From: a virus | Reading direction: 5' to 3' (one strand) | IMG/VR virus record: IMGVR_UViG_3300006802_000086 | Location: 1-64,000 of that record | Length of the DNA stretch: 64,000 nt | In this document: in pieces, positions 37,066 to 44,728 of the stretch | Layout: the number at the start of each line of letters is the position of its first letter | How positions within the stretch are numbered: position 1 is the stretch's first letter | The notes under the pieces: model-generated | Seen by the model: only the letters and a program-made list of their open reading frames with translations | Told to the model about the DNA's origin: nothing | Database searches by the model: none | Translations under genes and position numbers: made by a program

Positions 37066-37407
37066 ATGAAAAAAGAAATTTTTAAAGATTTAATCAAACC
37101 GAAGCTGGTAGATCAAACAATTTATCAGCTATCACAAGTCAAAGGATTTGTCGACGTGTCTTTACGTGAGGTTGCTACTAAAAATTTTGAAAGTGATGAA
37201 GCAAAAATTAAATATTTACTTGATACACTTTATAGCGTTCGTGATTTTGTCATGGCTCAAACAACAGACAACTCCATGCGTCAAACACTTATCAAACAAT
37301 TTGAATTAATTGAAAAAGAAGTAGAAACGGGAAACGATTTAAAAGAGCAAAAAGAAAGTCGATCAAAGACGCTAGACGAACTATTGGCGTCAGACCCGTC
37401 AAATTAA
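37066..37407 (+). CDS. Small helical protein, unknown function (113 aa)
   Basis: A charged helical protein beginning MKKEIFKDLIKPKLVDQT, with a long predicted helix to its end. AAAGGAG precedes the ATG. First of five closely spaced small genes (37066-38925) after the fibre terminator. No family recognised. The setting suggests small virion or assembly proteins. Confidence 0.6.
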   Translation: MKKEIFKDLIKPKLVDQTIYQLSQVKGFVDVSLREVATKNFESDEAKIKYLLDTLYSVRDFVMAQTTDNSMRQTLIKQFELIEKEVETGNDLKEQKESRSKTLDELLASDPSN

Positions 37408-37423
37408 GAGACAGGAGAAATAA

Positions 37424-37843
37424 TTGAAAGTTTTGCAAACTGCTAATTTAGGAAAAGGATATGCTGATAGAACATCTGATATTAGGTATTCTATTTATGA
37501 TACATTAGGTTCGGAGACAACATCTGCAACTAACTCGGGTATTTATCAGTTGGGAACGAGCACCGGATTGTATGGTGTAGAGTTAAATCTCAATAATCGC
37601 TTTAGTGGGTCAATTGTTTGGTCAGTTGATGGTAATACAAATGTATACGCAACAGAAGAGATAAAAATGGATCAAAAAATGGCACGATTTATTCATACCG
37701 GCAGATGGATTATCGATGAAAATACAAATCAAATGGTATTCTATGAAGATGATAATGTGACAGAGATCGCCAGATATGATCTTAAAGATCGCGACGGTAA
37801 TGCATCAATAACCGAAATATTTGAAAGATCTAGGATTAGTTAG
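37424..37843 (+). CDS. Small beta-rich protein, probably structural (139 aa)
   Basis: The frame starts with TTG at 37424, behind AGGAGAAATAA; the next ATG lies ~80 codons in. Composition is beta-rich: T-S-D-I-R-Y-S-I-Y-D, then a G-V-E-L-N-L-N-N-R-F-S-G-S-I-V-W strand and IARYDLKDRDGNASITEIFERS. Similar 'RYDLxDxxGxxs' segments occur in small tail-associated proteins. It shares its stop with the GTG start of the next gene. Confidence 0.5.
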   Translation: MKVLQTANLGKGYADRTSDIRYSIYDTLGSETTSATNSGIYQLGTSTGLYGVELNLNNRFSGSIVWSVDGNTNVYATEEIKMDQKMARFIHTGRWIIDENTNQMVFYEDDNVTEIARYDLKDRDGNASITEIFERSRIS

Positions 37844-38214
37844 TGGCATTAATTCAACGTCCCGGAGGTTTACTAGTAACAAGAGGATTAGGAGGACCGA
37901 CCACGCAGATTATCGCGAGAGGATTCCTACCTATACTGGTAGATGAGATAGTTGAAGTTGCTCGCGGAGCACGTGTATTAGGTAGTAGATCTAAGCAAAA
38001 AATAGAAGATCTGATAGACGAGTTAAAAATCACCGCAGCTTTAATTGCAATTAATGGAAAAGACCTTGTCAAACCGATAATTAATACTATAAACAGAACT
38101 TACGAGGATAAACCTGCACCAAAAATTGAGGTTACTCCTACTAAATTATCCGTAAGACAACCTGATATAAAAGTATCAGTTAAGAAAGTGAGGAATAAAA
38201 ATGTCGACGATTGA
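37843..38214 (+). CDS. Small protein of unknown function (123 aa, GTG start)
   Basis: Starts at GTG overlapping the previous TAG. The N-terminus is rich in Gly, Arg and hydrophobic residues (P-G-G-L-L-V-T-R-G-L-G-G), then basic/acidic helical, with a C-terminal strand-rich tail (KLSVRQPDIKVSVKKV). Overlaps the next gene by 14 bases. No family recognised. Confidence 0.5.
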   Translation: MALIQRPGGLLVTRGLGGPTTQIIARGFLPILVDEIVEVARGARVLGSRSKQKIEDLIDELKITAALIAINGKDLVKPIINTINRTYEDKPAPKIEVTPTKLSVRQPDIKVSVKKVRNKNVDD

Positions 38215-38701
38215 TCTAATGATTGATGAGGAAAATGAATTAACATTTCAAGTACACATTGAAGGTACTAGACCGGGATCAGCAAAATGTCGGCTTATGC
38301 TCGAGTCAAAAGATATGGCATTGGCGTTTGAAGGTCAGTCAACAGGAGATGAAGTGACAGTTGTTTTACCTCCATTAGATCACGTAATCAAGGAAGGAAT
38401 GTACGATATGACTTTAGAAGTCGTCGTCGATGATCGATTTTTTGAGCCTCTTAAATTGCAAGGTGCATTTGAAAAGAGGCTCAAGGTGACAGCAGAGGCA
38501 GTCACTGTTCGAACAAAGCCAAAAGTGAAAACATCAGCTTCACTTGTTGAAGTTAAAAAGAGTAACAAACCTGCACAAGTAAGCGTTTCAAATAGCACCA
38601 GTCAAAAACAAAAAAGAAAAAATATTCAAGAAACAAAAACATATACTGATAAAGATATCATGGATTTAATAAAATCGTTATCTAAAAGAGGAAAAAGATG
38701 A
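38201..38701 (+). CDS. Small protein with beta N-domain and basic tail (166 aa)
   Basis: Residues ~1-95 look like a beta-sandwich (D-E-E-N-E-L-T-F-Q-V-H-I-E-G-T-R-P-G-S-A-K-C). The tail (~96-166) is Lys/Ser/Thr-rich and basic. The layout (folded domain plus charged tail) resembles small capsid or core proteins, but no family could be assigned. GAGG ribosome site; ends by ATGA overlap with the next gene. Confidence 0.5.
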   Translation: MSTIDLMIDEENELTFQVHIEGTRPGSAKCRLMLESKDMALAFEGQSTGDEVTVVLPPLDHVIKEGMYDMTLEVVVDDRFFEPLKLQGAFEKRLKVTAEAVTVRTKPKVKTSASLVEVKKSNKPAQVSVSNSTSQKQKRKNIQETKTYTDKDIMDLIKSLSKRGKR

Positions 38702-38925
38702 TTTTTATCTTGTTTTATTTAGCAATTGCATTTTCAATTTACTACAGTCTTAAAACACATCTAAGCACGATTGAACTTCTTTATGCAAAATTAGATGTTA
38801 AATCTAGGCAAAGACTAGACAATAGACGCTTCAAAGTAAACAAAAAATTAAAATGGGTTTTGTTATGGCCTGTTCTATTAGCACAAGAAATATATGCAGA
38901 GTATAAAAAGAAAAAACAAGATTAA
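38698..38925 (+). CDS. Small membrane protein, single transmembrane helix (75 aa)
   Basis: The N-terminus I-F-I-L-F-Y-L-A-I-A-F-S-I-Y-Y-S is one hydrophobic helix, followed by a basic helical tail with a second moderately hydrophobic stretch (W-V-L-L-W-P-V-L-L). An inner-membrane position with a cytoplasmic basic tail is likely. Could be a spanin, holin or host-takeover protein; nothing specific supports any of these. Overlaps its neighbours on both sides. Confidence 0.5.
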   Translation: MIFILFYLAIAFSIYYSLKTHLSTIELLYAKLDVKSRQRLDNRRFKVNKKLKWVLLWPVLLAQEIYAEYKKKKQD

Positions 38926-39619
38926 ACTATTAGAATATAAGCTAGCTTTTGAAGAGGCTGTACAAGTTAAAAAAGAATACGAAGAAGGCGCTAATGACTT
39001 AAATTATCGCCTTTCTTTTTTTCGAAAAAGACTAGTCAAAACGCAATGCTCAAATCCTGAAGTTTTTGACGCTGCTTTTATGCGGGACAGTAAAGAATAT
39101 AATAAAACAAAAGACATAGAGATACCCAGAGTTAAAAAAGAGACACTTTTACCAAAAAACAATATAAAACCATGGGCTAAAAAATTATATAGAAAAATAG
39201 CTATATCATGTCATCCTGATAAAATCTCTAATATATCATCTAAAGAATTAAAAGAAAAGTTGACTTCTAATTATCTCATTGCGACTAAGTCATATGAAGA
39301 AGCAGAATATAGCGACTTACTTATGATAGCAGCTGACCTAAATATCGAGTTTTCAGAAGAAAAGATTCAAGAACATGTTGTACCTGATTTAATAAAAAAG
39401 ACTAATATTATAAATAGCACTAAGAAAAAAATAGAATGGCAATGGCACCACGTCCCGCATGCGATGAGAAATGATGAGCTTAAAAAAATATTAACAGCTA
39501 TGGGATTTGAGTTTACTGAAGAGCTAGTTGAAGAAGTTAATAAAAGAAAAAAGCCTAGATCTAGAAAAGCCGGGGTAAAACCAACTAACAAAATACAAAG
39601 AAGAAAAAGGCTAAGCTAG
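38894..39619 (+). CDS. J-domain (DnaJ-like) protein
   Basis: A 241-residue protein. W-A-K-K-L-Y-R-K-I-A-I-S-C-H-P-D-K at ~94-110 is a J-domain helix II with the diagnostic H-P-D tripeptide at 107-109. It is followed by K-E-L-K-E-K-L and A-T-K-S-Y-E-E-A, equivalent to helix III. The N-terminal ~85 residues are a coiled coil, and the C-terminus is basic. It should stimulate the ATPase of a host DnaK (Hsp70) and could direct it to a phage substrate. It overlaps the membrane-protein gene by 32 bases, so expression is coupled. A weak ribosome site precedes the ATG. Confidence 0.75.
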   Translation: MQSIKRKNKIKLLEYKLAFEEAVQVKKEYEEGANDLNYRLSFFRKRLVKTQCSNPEVFDAAFMRDSKEYNKTKDIEIPRVKKETLLPKNNIKPWAKKLYRKIAISCHPDKISNISSKELKEKLTSNYLIATKSYEEAEYSDLLMIAADLNIEFSEEKIQEHVVPDLIKKTNIINSTKKKIEWQWHHVPHAMRNDELKKILTAMGFEFTEELVEEVNKRKKPRSRKAGVKPTNKIQRRKRLS

Positions 39620-39691
39620 GATTGTAAATCCCCGACAATACTCTTTAAATTTAATAGTTAACAAATTTAAATTTAAAAGAAGGAGTATTTT

Positions 39692-40507
39692 ATGCCTGAA
39701 GGACCAGAAGTAAAAATAACAACAGATTTTTTAAACATGCTTGTAGGAAAATCATTCCACAGTTTTGCAATCTTGTCAGGAAGATATACAAAAACAGACG
39801 GGATTCCAAACACAGAGATTGCAGGTTTACCGGCAAAGATATCATCGGTCAACTGTAAAGGAAAGTTTATATACTTTACGCTCACTGATGAAATACTTAA
39901 CAAAAAATACTATCTTTTTAATACACTGGGTATGACTGGGATGTGGTCAGAAAAAGAATCAAAACATTCGAGATTTGTAATTTATTTTGATGATGATACT
40001 CGACTATTTTACAATGATATTAGAAATTTTGGTACACTTAAATTTGTCCACACTAAAAAAGAACTAGACAAAAAACTTGACTCACTAGGTCCTGATATTT
40101 TAAAGACTGATATCGACTGGCTGGGATATAGAAATCGTTTTCTTAAGAAACCTAATAAAACAATTGCAGAGTGTCTTATGAATCAATCTGTGATCTCTGG
40201 CGTAGGTAATTATTTAAAAGCAGAGATATTATATGCAACAAAAATATCACCAAAAAGATTAATCAAAGATATTGTAAACGATGAATGGCATAAACTTTAC
40301 TTTGAAACAATCACAATTGCACAAAGATCGTATAAGTTGGGCGGTGCAACTATTGAAAGTTATAGACAACCTAATGGCGAAAAAGGTTTGTACAGTCGAC
40401 GTTTTGCAGTGTATAATCAAAAGTCAGATCCTTTAGGAAATGAAGTAATTAAAGAAACAACAGCAGATAAGCGTACCACACATTGGGTACCATCAATTCA
40501 AAAGTAA
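39692..40507 (+). CDS. Formamidopyrimidine-DNA glycosylase / endonuclease VIII-like protein
   Basis: A 271-residue Fpg/Nei-family base-excision enzyme. It begins M-P-E-G-P-E-V, so after Met removal Pro2 is the Schiff-base nucleophile and Glu3 the acid. C-K-G-K-F-I-Y-F is the Lys-containing beta-strand segment. N-Q-S-V-I-S-G-V-G-N-Y-L-K-A-E is the conserved helix-two-turn-helix. The C-terminal zinc finger (normally four Cys) is replaced by V-Y-N-Q-K-S-D-P-L-G-N-E-V and T-T-H-W-V-P-S-I-Q, with no cysteine: a 'zincless finger' like NEIL1. Good Shine-Dalgarno (AAGGAG). First gene of a run with several pyrimidine nucleotide enzymes. Confidence 0.88.
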   Translation: MPEGPEVKITTDFLNMLVGKSFHSFAILSGRYTKTDGIPNTEIAGLPAKISSVNCKGKFIYFTLTDEILNKKYYLFNTLGMTGMWSEKESKHSRFVIYFDDDTRLFYNDIRNFGTLKFVHTKKELDKKLDSLGPDILKTDIDWLGYRNRFLKKPNKTIAECLMNQSVISGVGNYLKAEILYATKISPKRLIKDIVNDEWHKLYFETITIAQRSYKLGGATIESYRQPNGEKGLYSRRFAVYNQKSDPLGNEVIKETTADKRTTHWVPSIQK

Positions 40508-40516
40508 GGAGAAAAA

Positions 40517-40753
40517 ATGAAAGAAACTGTTACTCTAAATGATAGTGTTATTGCACATTTGGTAAAATTAATCCAAGTAGGTTTTTTAACAGGAACCGAC
40601 ATTGTTGATCATTTTAGAATGATCAAAATGACAATTGAAGACGGTGAACTTTTTCTAGACACAGACTATGAAAAAAATCATGAAGTCAATGTGCAAAAAA
40701 TGCTAGATGAAGCCCAAGAATTAGAAAATAAAGTAGAAGACACAGAGGGGTAA
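40517..40753 (+). CDS. Small acidic protein of unknown function (78 aa)
   Basis: The N-terminal half may be a small helix-turn-helix-like helical fold (DSVIAHLVKLIQVGFLTGTD), the C-terminal half is acidic. AAGGAG ribosome site nine bases after the Fpg-like gene; one base gap to the next gene. No family recognised. Confidence 0.55.
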   Translation: MKETVTLNDSVIAHLVKLIQVGFLTGTDIVDHFRMIKMTIEDGELFLDTDYEKNHEVNVQKMLDEAQELENKVEDTEG

Positions 40754-40754
40754 A

Positions 40755-41132
40755 ATGAACTGCAAGCTTGAAGAAATGTTTAAGTTAAGGCTATCATTCA
40801 TGAATATGATGAAGGAACACATTCCCGAGTCTTATCCTGAATTTCCAGTTGATATTACTGAAAAGTCATCTCAGCAAGTTTGCAGAGATTTAGCTCTCAA
40901 AGGTGTTGAAGAAATGTTTGAAGCTCTGCAACATCTCAAAAACTGGAAACCACATCGTAAGACTGAAATTAATGACGCCTTAAATAAGGAAGAGTTTTTA
41001 GAAGAAGTCGTAGATGCACTAAATTATTTTTTTGCGATGCTTATTGTCACAGGTTTTGATGACAAAGAGCTGTTTGAAGCCTATTTAAAAAAGGACAAGA
41101 AAATTAGAGAGAGGCTATTAGATGGATACTAA
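40755..41132 (+). CDS. All-alpha NTP pyrophosphatase, dimeric dUTPase-like
   Basis: A 125-residue helical protein. K-G-V-E-E-M-F-E-A-L-Q-H-L-K-N-W then E-F-L-E-E-V-V-D-A-L-N-Y-F-F-A-M-L shows the E-x-x-E...E-x-x-D metal-binding pattern of the all-alpha NTP-PPase (MazG/dimeric dUTPase) superfamily. Likely hydrolyses dUTP or another non-canonical nucleotide to monophosphate. Clustered with a Fpg-like glycosylase, a second copy of the fold fused to a HAD domain (41354), and a trimeric dUTPase further along. Confidence 0.75.
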   Translation: MNCKLEEMFKLRLSFMNMMKEHIPESYPEFPVDITEKSSQQVCRDLALKGVEEMFEALQHLKNWKPHRKTEINDALNKEEFLEEVVDALNYFFAMLIVTGFDDKELFEAYLKKDKKIRERLLDGY

Positions 41133-41379
41133 AATTGTTTTTAACGGAAGACAATTTACAAATACTGTAGATCTAACAAAAGAAATAAAACAATTAAAAC
41201 CTGAAGAACTTAAGTTTTCAGGTTCTTTAGTGTACGATTCAGGGTTAAGTATGTTTTTGTTTAATTCTGTAAATTATGAAAAGATTGAGTATTATATGAA
41301 GGAAATTAACAATATTAACAAAACTAGTGAGGTGGAATTTGAATTTCAAACAGATGATGAAAAAGCAGGAAGCTTATAA
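41122..41379 (+). CDS. Small protein of unknown function (85 aa)
   Basis: Overlaps the NTP-PPase gene by 11 bases and the following gene. N-terminal strand-rich (K-I-V-F-N-G-R-Q-F-T), with an acidic C-terminus. Two overlaps suggest translational coupling rather than a separate unit. No family recognised. Confidence 0.5.
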   Translation: MDTKIVFNGRQFTNTVDLTKEIKQLKPEELKFSGSLVYDSGLSMFLFNSVNYEKIEYYMKEINNINKTSEVEFEFQTDDEKAGSL

Positions 41380-42289
41380 TAGAAAAATCGTTGGAAGATC
41401 CGATCAATTATCACAAGAATTAAAAGAAAAAATAACACAAGAAAATGTTTTATGCGCTCATTCAGAATTAAGTGCTTTAGTTAACGCTACACACTATAAA
41501 AATCATCACACTCATTCAGAGCCTGTAGCAAATAGGTCGACTGTTCTTTATGAAACAGTTGATGTAATTCGCTATATGATTGCAACTTTAAATACGTGGG
41601 GTATTACGTCAGGAGAATTTGAAAAAGCCTTTGATAAAAAAGATGTATATCTCAATAAGCATCACGAGATGCAACAAAAAAAATGGGATGGTGTACAACC
41701 TGTAGCAATTGTTGACATTGATGATGTATTAGCAAATTTTAGAGAAGGATTTTCTAATTGGCTGAAGAAAGAGTACGGAGTAGAGCCTGATGTTAATTCT
41801 AAAGAATACTACTTTATTACAGCACTATCAAAAATCAATATGAACTCAGAAACTGTCTTTAAGAGGTATTTAGATAGTGGAGGATTTGCAGATCTTACTA
41901 TAGATACAGACAATTTAGAACTTTTACATCAACTTAAACACCAAGGATATTGGATACATCTTCTCACAGCAAGGCCTGAGGAAGAATTGCAATGTCTATA
42001 TGATACTTACTACTGGATTTGGCTGCAAAATATTCCTTGCGATGCAATTTCATTTTCACCTGAAAAATTTAGATGGTGTGCCAAGTCAAAATATTATGAT
42101 GCAGGTGCTATTAAATTTGCAATTGATGACGCACCTAAACACGCACAAGACTATGCTAAGCATGGAATAAAATGCTTCGTTCCTAAAAAGTCATACAATG
42201 AGCATCTTCACGATAAAAATATTTTTCTTTATAAAAATTATAGTCACATTACTAATTTATTAATGATGCAAGGTTTGTTAAGGGAATGA
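41354..42289 (+). CDS. Fusion: all-alpha NTP-PPase-like domain plus HAD-family 5'(3')-deoxyribonucleotidase
   Basis: Residues ~20-110 (S-E-L-S-A-L-V-N-A-T-H-Y-K-N-H-H and Y-E-T-V-D-V-I-R-Y-M) fit the helical NTP-PPase fold. The remainder is a HAD phosphatase: I-V-D-I-D-D-V-L-A-N-F is motif I (nucleophile Asp and +2 Asp), H-L-L-T-A-R-P is motif II, and K-F-A-I-D-D-A-P-K-H is motif IV. Such enzymes dephosphorylate nucleoside monophosphates. Together the two domains could turn an NTP into a nucleoside. Start is uncertain: ATG at 41354 is used here. TTG at 41339 and GTG at 41327 are also in frame, and GAGGTGG at 41329 sits closest to the TTG. Confidence 0.75.
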   Translation: MMKKQEAYNRKIVGRSDQLSQELKEKITQENVLCAHSELSALVNATHYKNHHTHSEPVANRSTVLYETVDVIRYMIATLNTWGITSGEFEKAFDKKDVYLNKHHEMQQKKWDGVQPVAIVDIDDVLANFREGFSNWLKKEYGVEPDVNSKEYYFITALSKINMNSETVFKRYLDSGGFADLTIDTDNLELLHQLKHQGYWIHLLTARPEEELQCLYDTYYWIWLQNIPCDAISFSPEKFRWCAKSKYYDAGAIKFAIDDAPKHAQDYAKHGIKCFVPKKSYNEHLHDKNIFLYKNYSHITNLLMMQGLLRE

Positions 42290-42344
42290 TGATATAACTG
42301 GCTCTAACCTCATATATATGATTATATAGACAAAGGGTAAAGAT

Positions 42345-43352
42345 ATGCATGTCAAAATGTCAGATTTAAAATTAATTGTAGAAAGATTCTTAAAAGAACA
42401 AGAAGGCGACTGGCTAGGTGATGAAGAAGATAATCTAGGTAATTTAGGCGTAAACAGACTTGATCAAAAATTAAAAAATTTAAAAAATTTGTGTATTGAT
42501 CAGATTATTGATGAATTATCAAGCTCAAACTTTAGAGATCAAAACATTTCAGAACAGATGTTAAAAGTAGTAGAGCGAAACTTAAAAAATGTAAGTGTTG
42601 TTGTGTCAAAAGTCACAGCTAGTAAAGAAATTAATCTTTCTTCAATGGCTATTTGTTTTACACCTAACATTACACATACCAAAGAAGAAAATAATATGGT
42701 TTTACAGACACCTAAAATACCTAGCGACATCAATGATATTTCTAAAGATGTGCTTAGTAGATATAATTCTTCTCCTGGAAAATACCCAATCATACTTTTT
42801 CTAGAAAAAAATATATCCAGTGACATAGATGATCAGAAACTCAAAGATATTTTACTTCACGAATTAGGTCATGTTAAAAACAACACAATAAAGGCACTAT
42901 CATTAACAGCATCAGATCAGTCTGGAGAAAATATAGGAAACATTCAGCTTAATCGAGATGAGATAAAGTCAATTTTAAGAAAAGACTTTAAAGAAAAGTC
43001 TGTTAATGAAATAATATTCATATTAACTTCTGAAGGCTGGTTAGACAAAGAACAAAAAGATGAAAATCAAGAGTTAGTAAGTGAGCTTAAAGAATATTAT
43101 GATGGTGTTGAAGACTCAAGCAACATGAAAGCAGTTGAAGAGTTAGCTGTCAGAGTATCTGCGCTAAAAAGAAATAGTGAAGCTTTTACAAGATTTGTTG
43201 TCAATAAAGAAATAGATCGCTATACCAACATATCAAAAGATTATAATCTAGACATTGCTGACATAGTTTTACTTATAAGTAAAAATGCAAATACTAATGA
43301 TATAAATAAAATTGTCAAAAATAAGCAGTCAAGAAAAAATGTAACTGTATAA
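42345..43352 (+). CDS. Leader-tagged zinc metalloprotease-like protein
   Basis: A 335-residue protein. The N-terminus M-H-V-K-M-S-D-L-K-L-I-V-E-R-F-L-K-E-Q-E matches the shared leader. L-L-H-E-L-G-H at residues 171-176 is an H-E-x-x-H zincin motif with catalytic Glu173. The following helical region holds further acidic residues that could supply the third ligand. Unlike other zincins, no signal peptide is seen. It could be a protease packaged in the virion or acting in the cytoplasm after infection. Located between a HAD fusion and ThyX. The shared leader is described under the findings. Confidence 0.65.
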   Translation: MHVKMSDLKLIVERFLKEQEGDWLGDEEDNLGNLGVNRLDQKLKNLKNLCIDQIIDELSSSNFRDQNISEQMLKVVERNLKNVSVVVSKVTASKEINLSSMAICFTPNITHTKEENNMVLQTPKIPSDINDISKDVLSRYNSSPGKYPIILFLEKNISSDIDDQKLKDILLHELGHVKNNTIKALSLTASDQSGENIGNIQLNRDEIKSILRKDFKEKSVNEIIFILTSEGWLDKEQKDENQELVSELKEYYDGVEDSSNMKAVEELAVRVSALKRNSEAFTRFVVNKEIDRYTNISKDYNLDIADIVLLISKNANTNDINKIVKNKQSRKNVTV

Positions 43353-43358
43353 AATATT

Positions 43359-43367
43359 TGATATAAT
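43359..43367 (+). promoter_or_regulatory. Candidate extended -10 promoter (TGATATAAT)
   Basis: TG-A-TATAAT lies 32 bases before the ATG of the small signal-peptide protein and seven bases after the protease stop. Confidence 0.45.
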
Positions 43368-43398
43368 AAAAAATATAAAACATACTAAAGGAGAAAAT

Positions 43399-43626
43399 AT
43401 GATTTTATTACTAGCAACACTATTTACAGCACAAGCAGAAGAAAACATGATCAGATATCAAAATAAAACAGAGATTGACTTTGACGCATTAGAACTTACG
43501 GGCGAAATGGTAAAACCGCAAGGATCACTAATCATTGAGAGAAGTAACGTTCGATTCAATCCGCTTATTGAACTTCGCAAAGACTTTAATCCGGAAATGG
43601 CAAAATCAGTTAACTTAATTAAGTAG
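43399..43626 (+). CDS. Small exported protein with short signal peptide (75 aa)
   Basis: Starts M-I-L-L-L-A-T-L-F-T-A-Q-A-E-E, a short hydrophobic stretch with an A-x-A site (after A-Q-A), so signal peptidase cleavage near residue 14 is plausible, although the positively charged n-region is missing. The mature part reads I-D-F-D-A-L-E-L-T-G-E-M-V-K-P-Q-G and ends N-P-L-I-E-L-R-K-D-F-N-P-E-M-A-K-S-V. I have a vague recollection of similar 'I.F.....G....P...... R..F..EM' segments in short bacterial proteins of predatory or gliding bacteria, but cannot confirm it. Own promoter-like element and strong terminator: expressed as a single gene. Likely periplasmic, function unknown. Confidence 0.55.
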   Translation: MILLLATLFTAQAEENMIRYQNKTEIDFDALELTGEMVKPQGSLIIERSNVRFNPLIELRKDFNPEMAKSVNLIK

Positions 43627-43641
43627 TTTTCCTGACCAATA

Positions 43642-43655
43642 AAACTAATTAGTTT
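43642..43655. repeat. Perfect 14-base palindrome AAACTAATTAGTTT
   Basis: Lies between the small exported protein and its terminator. AT-rich palindromes of this kind can be operator sites, but no regulator is known here. Confidence 0.3.
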
Positions 43656-43666
43656 AGTAATTTTTT

Positions 43667-43695
43667 AAGCACTATTTTGTAATAGTGCTTTTTTT
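43667..43695 (+). terminator. Rho-independent terminator before thyX
   Basis: A perfect 10-bp stem AAGCACTATT / AATAGTGCTT with a TTGT loop and a seven-T tail. TATAAT follows at 43700-43705, a possible start point for the thyX transcript. Confidence 0.92.
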
Positions 43696-43740
43696 GTCAT
43701 ATAATGATTATACAAATTAAATATTAAAAAAGGAGAATGG

Positions 43741-44727
43741 ATGCCTCAAAACAGTAACTTAAAACCTATTACGTTGCCGATGCAACTTAAATTTGGTGAA
43801 AAGCCAAAAACAGAATTTTACAACAATTTATCTGCACTTAAAGTTGAACTAGTTGATTCACCTACCAGATCGCAGGCACTCAATGTTGCATGGCAATATG
43901 TCAAAGCAACATGGGCAGATCATCATGATGAGACAAACCCATCTACTACATCTTTGCAAGAATTGTCAGCCAATCTAGAAGACGTGCTTAATTTTCGCGC
44001 ACTTCCAACTCCAATGGAGTGCCTAGGATTTACCTTTAAATTAAGCGGGCTTTCATTCCAAGAAGTAACTCATATCATTCGACATCGAGCTGGATCATTT
44101 GCTGCACAGTGCACAGGTGACCGTGATCTTCGACATGATCCTGCTGTTATTCCAGAAGCTGTACAAAATAGTCCAGAATTTTTAACTCGTTGGAAGAAAT
44201 TAGTAGAAGATAGCAAACAACTTTATGCAGACATGACAGACTCAAAAGATGTGTCTATGATGGACGCACGAATGATCCTTCCAAAAGCAATGACGTCCTT
44301 TTATCTTATGCGCCTCAATCTTAAAGATCTACTAGGTTTTATTGCGCAACGTCAAGATATGCAAATTCAACCTGCTGCTGATAATCTTCTTGCTGTCTAC
44401 ATGGCACGTGAAGTCCTAAAGATTTTACCAGAAGCTAGCACGCGCATTAATTTCGACAAACCAGACATGCATTATGTGAAAACTTTCCGTGTACCTGATG
44501 GTAAAGGTGGTCATACATCTCGAGGTACAAATCTGTACTGGCCAGAACCTAAGAATGATAAGTTTGAGTATCATCCTGATGACAGTATTTACCAGGCACG
44601 CCGCGAAGATATCAACGGGACACACAATCCAGGAGGTGATACTGTATTTACAAAATTGTGGTCAGAAACAATTGAAGAGATCGATGAAATGAAATATGAA
44701 TATAACAAATTTATGGGGAGAGAATAA
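43741..44727 (+). CDS. thyX: Flavin-dependent thymidylate synthase
   Basis: A 328-residue ThyX homologue that makes dTMP from dUMP with FAD, NADPH and methylene-folate. The signature R-H-R-x7-S is present as R-H-R at 114-116, but position 8 after it is Cys (R-H-R-A-G-S-F-A-A-Q-C). The rest of the region carries conserved FAD/dUMP-binding residues: D-R-D-L-R-H-D, then A-R-M-I-L-P-K-A-M-T and L-L-G-F-I-A-Q-R-Q-D-M-Q-I-Q-P. It is longer than typical bacterial ThyX (~220-250), like many phage forms. The AAGGAG ribosome site and preceding terminator mark it as a new unit with the deoxyribosyltransferase-like gene. Confidence 0.85.
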   Translation: MPQNSNLKPITLPMQLKFGEKPKTEFYNNLSALKVELVDSPTRSQALNVAWQYVKATWADHHDETNPSTTSLQELSANLEDVLNFRALPTPMECLGFTFKLSGLSFQEVTHIIRHRAGSFAAQCTGDRDLRHDPAVIPEAVQNSPEFLTRWKKLVEDSKQLYADMTDSKDVSMMDARMILPKAMTSFYLMRLNLKDLLGFIAQRQDMQIQPAADNLLAVYMAREVLKILPEASTRINFDKPDMHYVKTFRVPDGKGGHTSRGTNLYWPEPKNDKFEYHPDDSIYQARREDINGTHNPGGDTVFTKLWSETIEEIDEMKYEYNKFMGRE

Positions 44728-44728
44728 T

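Noticed and set aside
44696-44728. Earlier ATG for the deoxyribosyltransferase-like gene
   Set aside because: Lies within thyX without ribosome site. The ATG at 44729 follows GGGGAGAG, and the Rossmann start fits there.
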